64,000 nt of DNA from Anaerolineales bacterium (GTDB taxonomy: Bacteria; Chloroflexota; Anaerolineae; Anaerolineales; UBA6663): the NCBI GenBank assembly GCA_020850595.1, contig JADZEK010000013.1, forward strand, positions 1 through 64,000, read 5' to 3'. Numbering within the stretch: position 1 is the stretch's first letter; each line of letters starts with the position of its first letter. Under the pieces are notes generated by a model. It made no database searches, was not told the DNA's origin, and saw only the letters and a program-made list of their open reading frames with translations. Of this stretch, positions 45,862-53,009 are shown one piece after another. A program made the translations under genes and the position numbers.

Positions 45862-47144
45862 TGTTCCTCGATGGTGACGCGGGTAATGACATCGCCGGGG
45901 GGCGCGTCGGCCTCGGCGTTGGGGTCGCGCGGCGTCAGCGCCTCCACCACCTCCAGCCCTGCGATGACCTTGCCAAACAACGGATAGCGCCCATTGTATT
46001 CGGGCAGCGCCGTCAGACTAATGAAGAACTGGCTGCCGTTGGTGTCCGGCCCGGTGTTGCTCATGCCCACCCAGCCGGCCGCGTCGTAGCGCAGTTCCGG
46101 TACGAACTCATCGGGGATCACATAGCCGGGGCCGCCGTAGCCCGTGCCGCTCGGGTCGCCGGTTTGCGCCGCGAAGCCCGTAATCACACGGTGAAACGTC
46201 ACGCCGTCGTACCAGCCCGCCCGCGCCAGGAAGACGAAGTTGTTGACCGTCAGCGGCGTCTGCTCCGCGAATAGCTGGATGACGATCTCGCCCTTGGCCG
46301 TGTGCAGCGTCGCGGTGTAGGTCTTAAACGGGTCAATCACGTCCGGCGGCGGGGCCGTGTATTGCCGCGCCTTAAGCCTCTCCAGCCGGATGAGCGTGGA
46401 CAGGCCGAAGTGGCTCGTCAGCCCTTCATCGGGGAACAGCCCGCCGTTCCACAATAGAAAGGGCGCGCCTGGCAGCGGGATGTCGCGGGCCGTCTCATAC
46501 GCGGCCTGCACCCGGGCAGCGGTGGCCGGGTCGTCCAGGTCGGCCTCGAATTGCCCCGCGTCCAACTCCAACTCGGCGGCGTAGCTCACCAGCGCCGCCC
46601 GAAAGCCTTCCACCGTCAGCGTGCTCCACTCGGTCTGGCGTTCAAACAACTGGTCGTGCATCTCCCAAAATGCGCCCTGTGCGCCCGCGGCCTCGGCCGC
46701 GGCGGCGGCCAGCCGGGCCTTGGGGTGCTGCGGCAGCGGGTAGTGCCGGAACACCAACCGCAGGTCGGCCGGGAACTCCGCCCGCAGTTGGCGCAGCAGC
46801 CCTGCCACGGCCGCGCAATACTCACACTCGAAATCGCTGTACTCGATGACCGTCACCGCCGCGTCAGCCGGGCCGACCTGCCAGTCGGCGTCCGACACCG
46901 GCGCGAACAGCGATGGTTGCGCCGTGCCCTCCGGCGTGGCGAACAGGCGGTCCAGCGTTGGGGTGACGGGCGGCTTGGTCGGGTAAGCGGTCGGAATGGG
47001 GTTGGAGAGCGTGGGCGGGGCCGCGGTGGGCGGAGTCACGGGCGGCAGCGTGGCGGTGGGCGTGGCGGCCGGGCCGCAGGCTGCCAGCGCCGCGCACACC
47101 CACACCCACACCGCGAATCCCTGCCGCCACAGCGCCCGTCGCAT
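45858..47144 (-). CDS. Lipoprotein fusing DsbA-like thioredoxin and cyclophilin domains
   Basis: A 428-residue exported folding factor. The signal peptide ends in the lipobox LAAC with Cys at 23. A Pro/Thr-rich linker (about 24-75) leads to a DsbA/DsbG-like domain (about 80-240) with CEYC as the redox pair in EYSDFECEYCAAVAG, then a cyclophilin domain (about 255-428; NNFVFLARAGWYDGVTFHRVITGF, DTNGSQFFISL). Both active sites look intact, so it may catalyse disulfide exchange and proline isomerisation together. An extended -10 TGGTAGAAT (47152-47160) ends eight bases before the ATG at 47144, suggesting a leaderless message; the ATG at 47153 overlaps that box and is unlikely. Confidence 0.88.
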   Translation of the reverse strand: MRRALWRQGFAVWVWVCAALAACGPAATPTATLPPVTPPTAAPPTLSNPIPTAYPTKPPVTPTLDRLFATPEGTAQPSLFAPVSDADWQVGPADAAVTVIEYSDFECEYCAAVAGLLRQLRAEFPADLRLVFRHYPLPQHPKARLAAAAAEAAGAQGAFWEMHDQLFERQTEWSTLTVEGFRAALVSYAAELELDAGQFEADLDDPATAARVQAAYETARDIPLPGAPFLLWNGGLFPDEGLTSHFGLSTLIRLERLKARQYTAPPPDVIDPFKTYTATLHTAKGEIVIQLFAEQTPLTVNNFVFLARAGWYDGVTFHRVITGFAAQTGDPSGTGYGGPGYVIPDEFVPELRYDAAGWVGMSNTGPDTNGSQFFISLTALPEYNGRYPLFGKVIAGLEVVEALTPRDPNAEADAPPGDVITRVTIEEQ

Positions 47145-47195
47145 GGGCGGCATTCTACCATGCTGGTCCGGCGTGTTTGCCCAGCGCGGCCCCCG

Positions 47196-47591
47196 TTAGC
47201 CGCCGGTCTGCGCCAGGAACGCCGTCACCCGCGCCAGCACCGCCTCGATGCCCAGTGGGTCGGTGTCCACGTACAAATCGGCGTGCGCCCGTGCGTGGGC
47301 CAGACGGCGGTGCTGCTCTTCCAGGTCGGCCGGCTGCCAGTTCATCCAGCGCCGTTGCAGCGCCACCGCGTGCGACACATCCAGGTAAACCAACACATCG
47401 GCGTGGCCGATCTGCTGCCACATGCGCGGGGCGAAGGAATGTTCTTGAGCAATCGGCCGAGCGTTGAAACCCTGCGCCTGCAGCCGGCGCGCCAGCGTCG
47501 TCTTACCCGCGCAGCACGGCCCCACGATGCCAATCGTGGGGCCGGCCGGCGGGCGCGCGTCGGGAACTGGGCTGTCAGGCTCAGGCGGCAT
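47196..47591 (-). CDS. Small P-loop kinase-like protein
   Basis: A 131-residue protein with a Walker A motif GPCCAGKTTLA near residue 25, followed by VLVYLDVSHAVALQRRWMNW and a helix-rich C-terminus with ADLYVDTDPLGIEAVLARV. The layout resembles small nucleoside/shikimate/adenylylsulfate-type kinases in which a lid Arg pair (QRRW) follows the Asp of the third strand. The phosphate acceptor is unknown. The ATG at 47591 has GAGGTG nine bases upstream, overlapping the stop of the RCK channel-like gene; a GTG at 47603 is possible. Confidence 0.72.
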   Translation of the reverse strand: MPPEPDSPVPDARPPAGPTIGIVGPCCAGKTTLARRLQAQGFNARPIAQEHSFAPRMWQQIGHADVLVYLDVSHAVALQRRWMNWQPADLEEQHRRLAHARAHADLYVDTDPLGIEAVLARVTAFLAQTGG

Positions 47592-47604
47592 CGGCGTGGT
47601 CACC

Positions 47605-48687
47605 TCAGCGGTTGACGCGGTTGACCTTGTGCAGCGTCCCGGCGTCGGCGAAGACCGTGATCTCGTCGCCGGTCTGCAATTCGATCCCATCCGCCGGGTG
47701 CAGCTCCACCTTGTGCCCCCGGCGCAGCAGCACAATGCTCAGATCGTACACCTGTTCAATATCGCCCACCGCGCGCCCGGCCAGCAGCGAGGTAGCGTTG
47801 ACCGTAAAGTGGCTCATGCTCAGCACCCGCCCATGCACCTGCACCGGCGCGCCCACGTCCAGGTCGGCGGCGGCCGCGGCGAACGCCGGGGCCGCCAGGG
47901 CCGAGGCGCTGTAGGCCGCGGTGATCCCGAACGCCTGGCGCACCTCGCGCGCGAAGTCGTCGTCGAACAGCCGCACAATGGTGCGGATGTCGGGGTTCAC
48001 CGCCCGCGCATGGATGGCAATTTGCAGATTGAGCGTGTCGTCGCTCGTCACGATCACCACCGTGTGCGCCCGGTCCACGCCCGCCTGCCGCAGCACCTCG
48101 TACTTGTTCGCGTCGCCGCGGATCACTGGCACGTCCCAGCCTTGCACCTGCGTCAGCAGGCTGGCCTCCGGGTCTAGCTCAATGGTCACAAACTCCTCGC
48201 CCAGTTCGTGTAGCGCCCGCGCCGTGCGAAAGCCCAGGTGGCCCAGCCCCACAATGACGATGTGATTGTGATAAGTCTGCGCCAGCGCCACTTGCCATGC
48301 CTCCCCGCGCGCCCGCCGGTTGAACAGCAGCACGCCAAAGTCCGCGATGCCCTGGCTCAAAATCGCCAGCCCGAGCAGCGGCATGAAAAAGTAGAACGCC
48401 GTCAGGTACCACGCGCCCGGCAGGTTCTCGCCCGCCTGGAGGAACATCATCAGCAGGACGTGATACCAACCCTCCACCAGGGTGGCCGGGTGCTCGGCCT
48501 GCGCCACGCCGCCGAGCAGATAGTACAGCGCGCCGCCCCCCAGCACGGCCGCGCCAAACGCCACCAGCGACGGGCCGAACTGTCGCAGCAGCACGCGGGT
48601 GTCCCGCAGCCACAAGCGCACGGCTCGCAGCCAGGCCGGGCGCGGCAGTCGCAGCTCGGAGCCACGGCGGCGGCGCAGCACCTTCAC
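47605..48687 (-). CDS. RCK (TrkA) protein with channel-like membrane part lacking the K+ filter
   Basis: A 360-residue protein. Two membrane helices (about residues 38-60 and 92-115) flank a pore-like loop at about 75-90, as in two-helix potassium channels, but the selectivity sequence TVGYGD is replaced by FLQAGENLP. The cytoplasmic part has a TrkA-N Rossmann domain (HIVIVGLGHLGFRTARALHE, VIRGDANKYEVLRQAGVD, VIVTSDDTLNLQIAIHAR) and a TrkA-C domain (about 285-355, LHPADGIELQTGDEITVFAD). It may be an ion channel of different selectivity or a nucleotide sensor. It overlaps the PP2C gene upstream by four bases (ATGA). Confidence 0.87.
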   Translation of the reverse strand: MKVLRRRRGSELRLPRPAWLRAVRLWLRDTRVLLRQFGPSLVAFGAAVLGGGALYYLLGGVAQAEHPATLVEGWYHVLLMMFLQAGENLPGAWYLTAFYFFMPLLGLAILSQGIADFGVLLFNRRARGEAWQVALAQTYHNHIVIVGLGHLGFRTARALHELGEEFVTIELDPEASLLTQVQGWDVPVIRGDANKYEVLRQAGVDRAHTVVIVTSDDTLNLQIAIHARAVNPDIRTIVRLFDDDFAREVRQAFGITAAYSASALAAPAFAAAAADLDVGAPVQVHGRVLSMSHFTVNATSLLAGRAVGDIEQVYDLSIVLLRRGHKVELHPADGIELQTGDEITVFADAGTLHKVNRVNR

Positions 48688-49391
48688 AGCGGCATCCTCA
48701 ACACCAACCGTCGCGCCGGGTACACCGCCGCCGGCGCCGGCCGCACCGCCACCACCAAGATGCTAATGTCGTCGGCCGGGCGCTGCTCGTCGGCCGCCAT
48801 GGCCTGCGCCAGCAGTTCATCGGCCCAGCTCTGCGCGCTCTCCAGCCCGCGCGCCGCCAGCTTCTCGATCTCCGCCCGCGCGTCCAGCGGCGCGCCGCGC
48901 CGAGCGCCCGCCGTGGGCAGCCCGTCAGTGAACACCACCAACGCCATGTTGGGCATCAGCGGCAGTTCCTCGATCAGCGGCTTCGTGTGGCGATAGATCC
49001 CGATCGGGCGGCTGGCGCCCTCCCCGGCCGTCACCGCGTCCGGTGTTACCAGATACGTCGGATTGGGGTTGTTGCGCGAGAGCACCACCGTTTTTGACAC
49101 CATGTCGAACGAGACGATGTTGAGCGTCGCCTGCACCTTGCCGCCGTGCAGCGCGAACAGGTGGTCATGCGCCGCGCGGGCCGTGGCCCCATCGCGCACG
49201 CCCTCCGCTAACAGGCCGATGGCCTTGCGCGCCACCAGGTTCGACACGGCCTTGGCGCCCTTGCCCGAGTGCTGGCCGTCCACCAGCACCAGCGACAGCC
49301 CCCCGGTGGGCCGCTCGATCATTTCCAATGTGTCGCCCGACTCGCGGCTGGCCCACTTCACCACTTTGGAGACAGCGATTTGCAGTTCCAT
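48684..49391 (-). CDS. SpoIIE/PP2C family phosphatase
   Basis: A 235-residue stand-alone serine/threonine phosphatase domain without sensory domains. PP2C motifs are LSLVLVDGQHSGKGAKAVSNLVARKAIG (first metal Asp), LSRNNPNPTYLVT, LVVFTDGLPTAGARRGA and ADDISILVVAV. The ATG at 49391 is chosen because upstream in-frame sequence is inside the preceding methyltransferase gene. It is coupled to the RCK channel-like gene downstream and follows the methyltransferase gene by four bases. The target may be a STAS protein, for example the one at 29.4 kb, but nothing here proves that. Confidence 0.88.
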   Translation of the reverse strand: MELQIAVSKVVKWASRESGDTLEMIERPTGGLSLVLVDGQHSGKGAKAVSNLVARKAIGLLAEGVRDGATARAAHDHLFALHGGKVQATLNIVSFDMVSKTVVLSRNNPNPTYLVTPDAVTAGEGASRPIGIYRHTKPLIEELPLMPNMALVVFTDGLPTAGARRGAPLDARAEIEKLAARGLESAQSWADELLAQAMAADEQRPADDISILVVAVRPAPAAVYPARRLVLRMPL

Positions 49392-49395
49392 GCGA

Positions 49396-50070
49396 TCACG
49401 CGCCCAGTCCGGCGTTTTGCCCGGCCGCGGCCTTTTCAGCGATGATGACGGTGACGATGCTGCGCGCCTGCCGCACCGCCTCGGCCCGCGCGCGAAAGCC
49501 GGCCGCCGCATACCGGCCCACCAGCGGCGTACACCAATCGCTCGCGCTCTGGCCCGTCACCCTGAACAGCCACGCCGCCCACCGGTCGCCCCACGTTCCG
49601 CCCGTAATCTGCGCGGCCGGCACACACACCAACGCGCCGCCCGGCGTCAGTACTCGGTAAAACTCCGCGATGGCGGCCGGGTCGGCCACGTACTCCGTCG
49701 GGAAGGTCGCGGCCAGCGCCTGAAAGCTGCCCGCCGCGAAAGGCAGCGCTTCCACCTGCGCCCTCAGCAGCGGCACGCGCAGACCCGGCCCGCCCAGCGC
49801 GCGGCGCAGCTTGCCGCCCGCGATGCGGCTCATGGCCGGCGAGGCGTCCAGGCCTACCGGGCTGAAACCCAGGCCCACCAGGTCCAGCAGCAGGTCGCCC
49901 GTGCCGTGGGCCACTTCCAGCACCCGCCGCCCGCGCAAGTAGGGCAGGGCGGCGCGCTGCCAGCTTCGCCACTGGCCCATCGAGACGATCCAACTGACCC
50001 AATCATACGTCCAGGCGAACTGATGATACAGCCGGTTCAGCGCCCACCGCACAAAGCGTCGCCAGACCAC
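49396..50070 (-). CDS. Class I SAM-dependent methyltransferase (UbiE-like)
   Basis: A 224-residue methyltransferase. The N-terminal YHQFAWTYDWVSWIVSMGQWRSWQ resembles methyltransferases of the UbiE/COQ5 type, followed by motif I VLEVAHGTGDLLLDLV, VGLDASPAMSRIA, LRAQVEALPFAAGSF, and the post-motif FYRVLTPGGALVCV. The start is a GTG at 50070, eleven bases after the preceding stop; the longer in-frame extension belongs to the neighbouring gene. The substrate (a lipid, quinone or small molecule) is unknown. Confidence 0.86.
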   Translation of the reverse strand: MVWRRFVRWALNRLYHQFAWTYDWVSWIVSMGQWRSWQRAALPYLRGRRVLEVAHGTGDLLLDLVGLGFSPVGLDASPAMSRIAGGKLRRALGGPGLRVPLLRAQVEALPFAAGSFQALAATFPTEYVADPAAIAEFYRVLTPGGALVCVPAAQITGGTWGDRWAAWLFRVTGQSASDWCTPLVGRYAAAGFRARAEAVRQARSIVTVIIAEKAAAGQNAGLGA

Positions 50071-50081
50071 GCCCTGGCCGG

Positions 50082-50573
50082 TCAGCGCGCGAGCGCCCAA
50101 ATTGCCGGCAGCGCCAGGCCGCGCGCCGGCACGGCCGGCCCGCCAATGGCGATCAGCGCCAGCCGCAGGCGGTTGTCGTCGCCCTCCGGGCTGACCTCGT
50201 TTGGGACCGCCGCATACGGAGCCATGGCCGCGGTAGGCGTGAAAGCCGGCTCGTGCCTCACCACGCTGGGGCTTGCCGGTGGTCCGGCCTCCGCCACGTC
50301 GGGCACGCCGCTGTGGTCTGTGTCGAGCCGGTCCCACAGTTGCTCCAGCTTGGCGCGCATCTCCGGCGGCAGTTCGCCCGAACCAGGCACAACCTGCCCG
50401 TTCACCATCCCGACCGAACTGCTCGTCCCCTGCGGCGCCTCGCCCGTAGACCTGACCATCCCTTCGAACATATCCGGCCTGCCGTCCCTATTCTGGTCGC
50501 CCAGCATGCCCATCACCTGTTCGCAGGCGCCGCGCGCGTCTGGCGGCAAATCGTCTGCGCGGTTGTAGCTCAC
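50082..50573 (-). CDS. Small protein with two EF-hand-like DxDxDG-type motifs
   Basis: A 163-residue protein without recognised family. Two calcium-loop-like motifs stand out, DQNRDGRPDMFEGM (about residues 26-39) and DTDHSGVPDV (about 84-93); this D-x-N/D-x-D/S-G-x-P-D form is typical of EF-hand-like or thrombospondin type 3 loops. The rest is Pro/Ala-rich with a hydrophobic C-terminal segment (LRLALIAIGGPAVPARGLALPAIWAL) that may associate with membranes. No signal peptide is seen. The start is a GTG at 50573. It sits between mgtE and the methyltransferase gene. Function unknown. Confidence 0.65.
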   Translation of the reverse strand: MSYNRADDLPPDARGACEQVMGMLGDQNRDGRPDMFEGMVRSTGEAPQGTSSSVGMVNGQVVPGSGELPPEMRAKLEQLWDRLDTDHSGVPDVAEAGPPASPSVVRHEPAFTPTAAMAPYAAVPNEVSPEGDDNRLRLALIAIGGPAVPARGLALPAIWALAR

Positions 50574-50664
50574 CCCGTTGAGATTAACCCCCAGCGCTCC
50601 TTGGCCCCCTCCCGCCGCGATTATACCGCCGCCCGCCTACCCCCCCCCGCCGCACCGCCTCCGC

Positions 50665-52047
50665 CTACAGCAGCGAGCCGCGCAGGACCACCGACGCCAC
50701 CGAAAAATAGATGATCAGGCCTGTCACATCCACCAGCGTCGCCACGAACGGCGCCGAAGACGTGGCCGGGTCCAGCCCCACCCGGCGCAGCAAGATCGGC
50801 AGCATCGAGCCGGTCAGCGTCCCCCACAACACAATGCCCACCAGCGACAGCGCTACAGTCGCGGCAATGAAAGGCCAGTACGGCCCGTATGTGCCGAAGG
50901 CAGATTGCCACAGTGCAATGCGCGCGAAACCAATGCTGCCCAGAATGGCGCCCAGCGTCAGCCCCGACAGCACCTCGCGCCGCATCACGCGCCACCAATC
51001 GCGCAGCCGCACCTCCCCCAACGCCATGGCGCGGATGACCAGCGTGGCGGCTTGCGAGCCGCTGTTGCCGCCGCTGGAAATAATCAGCGGCACGAACAGC
51101 GCCAGCACGACGGCCCGCTTTATCTCCTGCTCAAAAAAGCCCATGGCCGTGGCCGTCAGCATCTCGCTCAGAAACAGCACCACCAGCCAGCCGGCGCGCT
51201 TATGCACCATGCGCCAAAACGAGATCAGCATATACGGCTCGTCCAGCGCCTCCGAACCGCCGATCTTCTGCAGGTCTTCGGTCGCTTCCTCCGAGATTAC
51301 ATCCACGATGTTGTCGTAGTTGATCACGCCCGCCAGCCGTCCGGCGCCGTCCACCACCGGCAGTGCCAGCAAGTCATAGCGCGCCATCACGCGCGCCACT
51401 TCCTCCTGGTCGGTCCCCACTGGCAAGCTGATCACCTCCCGATTCATGATGCTCTCGATCAAGGCCTCCGGCCGCGAAGTGATGATGTCGCGCAGGCCCA
51501 CGATGCCGATCAGCACGCCCTGGCGGTCAACCACGTACAGGTAATACGGCGTGGCCGTGTCACGGTTGAGTCCGCGCAGGAAGTCAATGGCGCTCTGCGT
51601 CGTCATATGTGGCCGCAGCGCGAAGAACTCCGACGTCATCAGGCCGCCGGCCGTGTCGTCGGGGTGGCCCAGCAGCGGGATCACCTCATCGCGCTCTTCC
51701 ATCTGCGCCAGAGCGTCGGCCGCCTGCGCGGGCGGCAGGTCGCCCAGCAGGTCGGCGGCCTCATCCGGCTCCATCTCGTCCAGCACGTCGGCCAGTTGGG
51801 CTGTCGGCAGTTGCGCTGCGGCATCGGCCGCCTCCTCGTCCTCCAGTTCGGTCAGGAGGCCGGCGGCCGTTTCGCTGTCCAGTTGTGGGAGTAGCTCGAC
51901 TTGATCGTCGGCCGGTAGATCGGCGAAGGCTTCGGCCTGGTCAGCGGGGTGTAGCGTGGTCAGGGCGGCGATGGCGTTGGAGACGTTGCCGGTTTCCAGG
52001 GCGGTGCGCACCCGCTCCAGCACGCCGTCAATTTCTTTCTGTTCCAT
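50665..52047 (-). CDS. mgtE: Magnesium transporter MgtE
   Basis: A 460-residue Mg2+ channel/transporter. The cytoplasmic N domain (about residues 1-130, LHPADQAEAFADLPADDQVELL), two CBS domains (about 140-260; TPYYLYVVDRQGVLIGIVGLRDI, DLLALPVVDGAGRLAGVINYDNIVD) and five membrane helices (about 285-458) are in the usual order. The pore motif GGNSGSQAATLVIRAMALGEV is present. N and CBS domains close the channel when Mg2+ is high, so gating is built in. Upstream lies a structured leader with a small reading frame and a hairpin that can sequester the GGAGGTG ribosome binding site used by the ATG at 52047. Confidence 0.96.
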   Translation of the reverse strand: MEQKEIDGVLERVRTALETGNVSNAIAALTTLHPADQAEAFADLPADDQVELLPQLDSETAAGLLTELEDEEAADAAAQLPTAQLADVLDEMEPDEAADLLGDLPPAQAADALAQMEERDEVIPLLGHPDDTAGGLMTSEFFALRPHMTTQSAIDFLRGLNRDTATPYYLYVVDRQGVLIGIVGLRDIITSRPEALIESIMNREVISLPVGTDQEEVARVMARYDLLALPVVDGAGRLAGVINYDNIVDVISEEATEDLQKIGGSEALDEPYMLISFWRMVHKRAGWLVVLFLSEMLTATAMGFFEQEIKRAVVLALFVPLIISSGGNSGSQAATLVIRAMALGEVRLRDWWRVMRREVLSGLTLGAILGSIGFARIALWQSAFGTYGPYWPFIAATVALSLVGIVLWGTLTGSMLPILLRRVGLDPATSSAPFVATLVDVTGLIIYFSVASVVLRGSLL

Positions 52048-52050
52048 CGG

Positions 52051-52110
52051 CACCTCCACAAACAGAACGCGCCCCGCCGCCGGAAAGGCGAGCAGGGCGC
52101 GTCAGGAGGT
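52051..52110 (-). promoter_or_regulatory. Attenuator-like hairpin covering the mgtE ribosome binding site
   Basis: Read on the minus strand, ACCTCC (52110-52105) is complementary to GGAGGT (52057-52052), the mgtE Shine-Dalgarno sequence. Between them ACGCGCCC (52102-52095) pairs with GGGCGCGT (52074-52067), capped by CGCC/GGCG, and is followed by the T-rich TTCTGTTTGT. This can act as an intrinsic terminator or as a translational block. A competing CGCGCC (52124-52119), just after the upstream small reading frame, can pair with GGCGCG of the same 3' arm. It does not resemble the M-box. Confidence 0.65.
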
Positions 52111-52126
52111 ACACGCTTGGCGCGGC

Positions 52127-52201
52127 TCAGTCTCTCGGCGGGCGGAGCAGGCGTTTAGAGTCAGGGTCTAGGTCGGCGTTCACAGTGCTTTCGTTAGGCA
52201 T
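52127..52201 (-). CDS. Candidate leader peptide of mgtE (24 codons)
   Basis: A short reading frame from ATG at 52201 to TGA at 52129-52127 codes 24 residues: it begins MPNESTVNAD, contains the acidic/proline stretch DLDPDS (residues 10-15) and then basic SKRLLRPPRD. Acidic residues mixed with Pro are known in enterobacterial MgtL, where they destabilise the ribosome when Mg2+ is low; the resemblance is in composition and position, not in sequence. The start lies only ten bases from the -10 box, so the transcript would be almost leaderless, with no room for a Shine-Dalgarno sequence. It ends 79 bases before mgtE. Coding status is inferred. Confidence 0.55.
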   Translation of the reverse strand: MPNESTVNADLDPDSKRLLRPPRD

Positions 52202-52210
52202 AGTGGGGAC

Positions 52211-52240
52211 ATTCTACGCCCGTGCCGGGCGGCGTGTCAA
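52211..52240 (-). promoter_or_regulatory. Promoter of the mgtE leader
   Basis: On the minus strand TTGACA (52240-52235) and TAGAAT (52216-52211) are separated by 18 bases. The -35 is a perfect match to the vegetative sigma consensus and the -10 differs by one base. The expected start point is around 52204, three bases before the small reading frame's ATG. Confidence 0.85.
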
Positions 52241-52297
52241 TCACTTTCTTCCGTCGGGCGCGCCTCGGCCCAGCGGCACTCTTAAGTTCCTCAACTC

Positions 52298-52320
52298 CTG
52301 AGCCGGGGCCTCCGGCTCAG
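52298..52320 (-). terminator. Hairpin at the end of the RCK gene
   Basis: CTGAGCCGG and CCGGCTCAG form a 9-bp stem with a 5-base loop, overlapping the stop codon of the upstream RCK gene. There is no T run after it on the minus strand, so it is a weak terminator at best. It separates the K+ genes from the mgtE promoter. Confidence 0.4.
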
Positions 52321-53003
52321 GGTATCGGCGGCCGTCCGTCCGGGCGGCCCAGCAGTTCAGCCAGCCGGTCGCGGCCCGGATCATCCACCAGCGCCAGAAT
52401 CTCGTCGCCCGCTTCCAGCACCGTAGCCCCGCGCGGCAGCAGCACCTCGCCATGCCGCAGAATGCCCGACAGCACCGTGTGTTCCGTCAGCGGCAGGTCT
52501 TTGATCTGCATGCCCACCGCCTTGGCCTCCGGGTGAATCTTCTCCTCCACCAGCGAGTAGCTGCCTCGGCGCAGCTTCAGCAGCGTCATCATGTCGCCCA
52601 GCGACATCTCCTCTTCGATCAGCTTGGCCATCACGTCGGCTTGGTTCAGCGCCACATCCACCCCGAAGTCCGGCGTGAACAACCAGGCGTTGCGCGGGTT
52701 GTTCACCCGTCCAATGATGCGCCGCACTGCATAATGAAAGCGCCCCAGCGAGGCGATGACCAGGTTGTCCTCATCGTTGGCCGTCACAGCGGCCAGCACA
52801 TTCGCCCGTTCGATACCGGCTTCGGCCAGTGTCTGCGGGTCGGTCGGGTCGCCCTCAAACACCGCTTCGGTCGGCAGTTCGCGGTGCAAAATAGACAGCG
52901 TCGTTGCGCGGTTCTCAATCAGCCGCACCTCATGGCCCTGGCCGAGCAGCAGGCTCGCCAGGTGCGAGCCTGTCCGGCCGCCGCCCGCGATAATCACAAA
53001 CAT
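52317..53003 (-). CDS. TrkA/KtrA-type RCK potassium regulator (first)
   Basis: A 228-residue cytoplasmic regulator. A TrkA-N Rossmann domain (IIAGGGRTGSHLASLLLGQGHEVRLIENR, VFEGDPTDPQTLAEAGIERANVLAAVTANDEDNLV) is followed by a TrkA-C domain (about 145-220, SYSLVEEKIHPEAKAVGMQIKDLPL, LLPRGATVLEAGDEILALVDD). Such proteins bind NAD(H) or ATP, and in some cases c-di-AMP, and gate K+ uptake systems. It lies six bases after the second RCK gene and is followed by the mgtE promoter. No TrkH/KtrB channel gene is present; the nearest importer is the KimA-like protein upstream. Confidence 0.93.
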   Translation of the reverse strand: MFVIIAGGGRTGSHLASLLLGQGHEVRLIENRATTLSILHRELPTEAVFEGDPTDPQTLAEAGIERANVLAAVTANDEDNLVIASLGRFHYAVRRIIGRVNNPRNAWLFTPDFGVDVALNQADVMAKLIEEEMSLGDMMTLLKLRRGSYSLVEEKIHPEAKAVGMQIKDLPLTEHTVLSGILRHGEVLLPRGATVLEAGDEILALVDDPGRDRLAELLGRPDGRPPIP

Positions 53004-53009
53004 GGCTGG

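Noticed and set aside
52048-52240. M-box (ykoK) riboswitch before mgtE
   Set aside because: The conserved M-box sequence blocks were not found; the leader is short and better explained by a small reading frame and hairpin.
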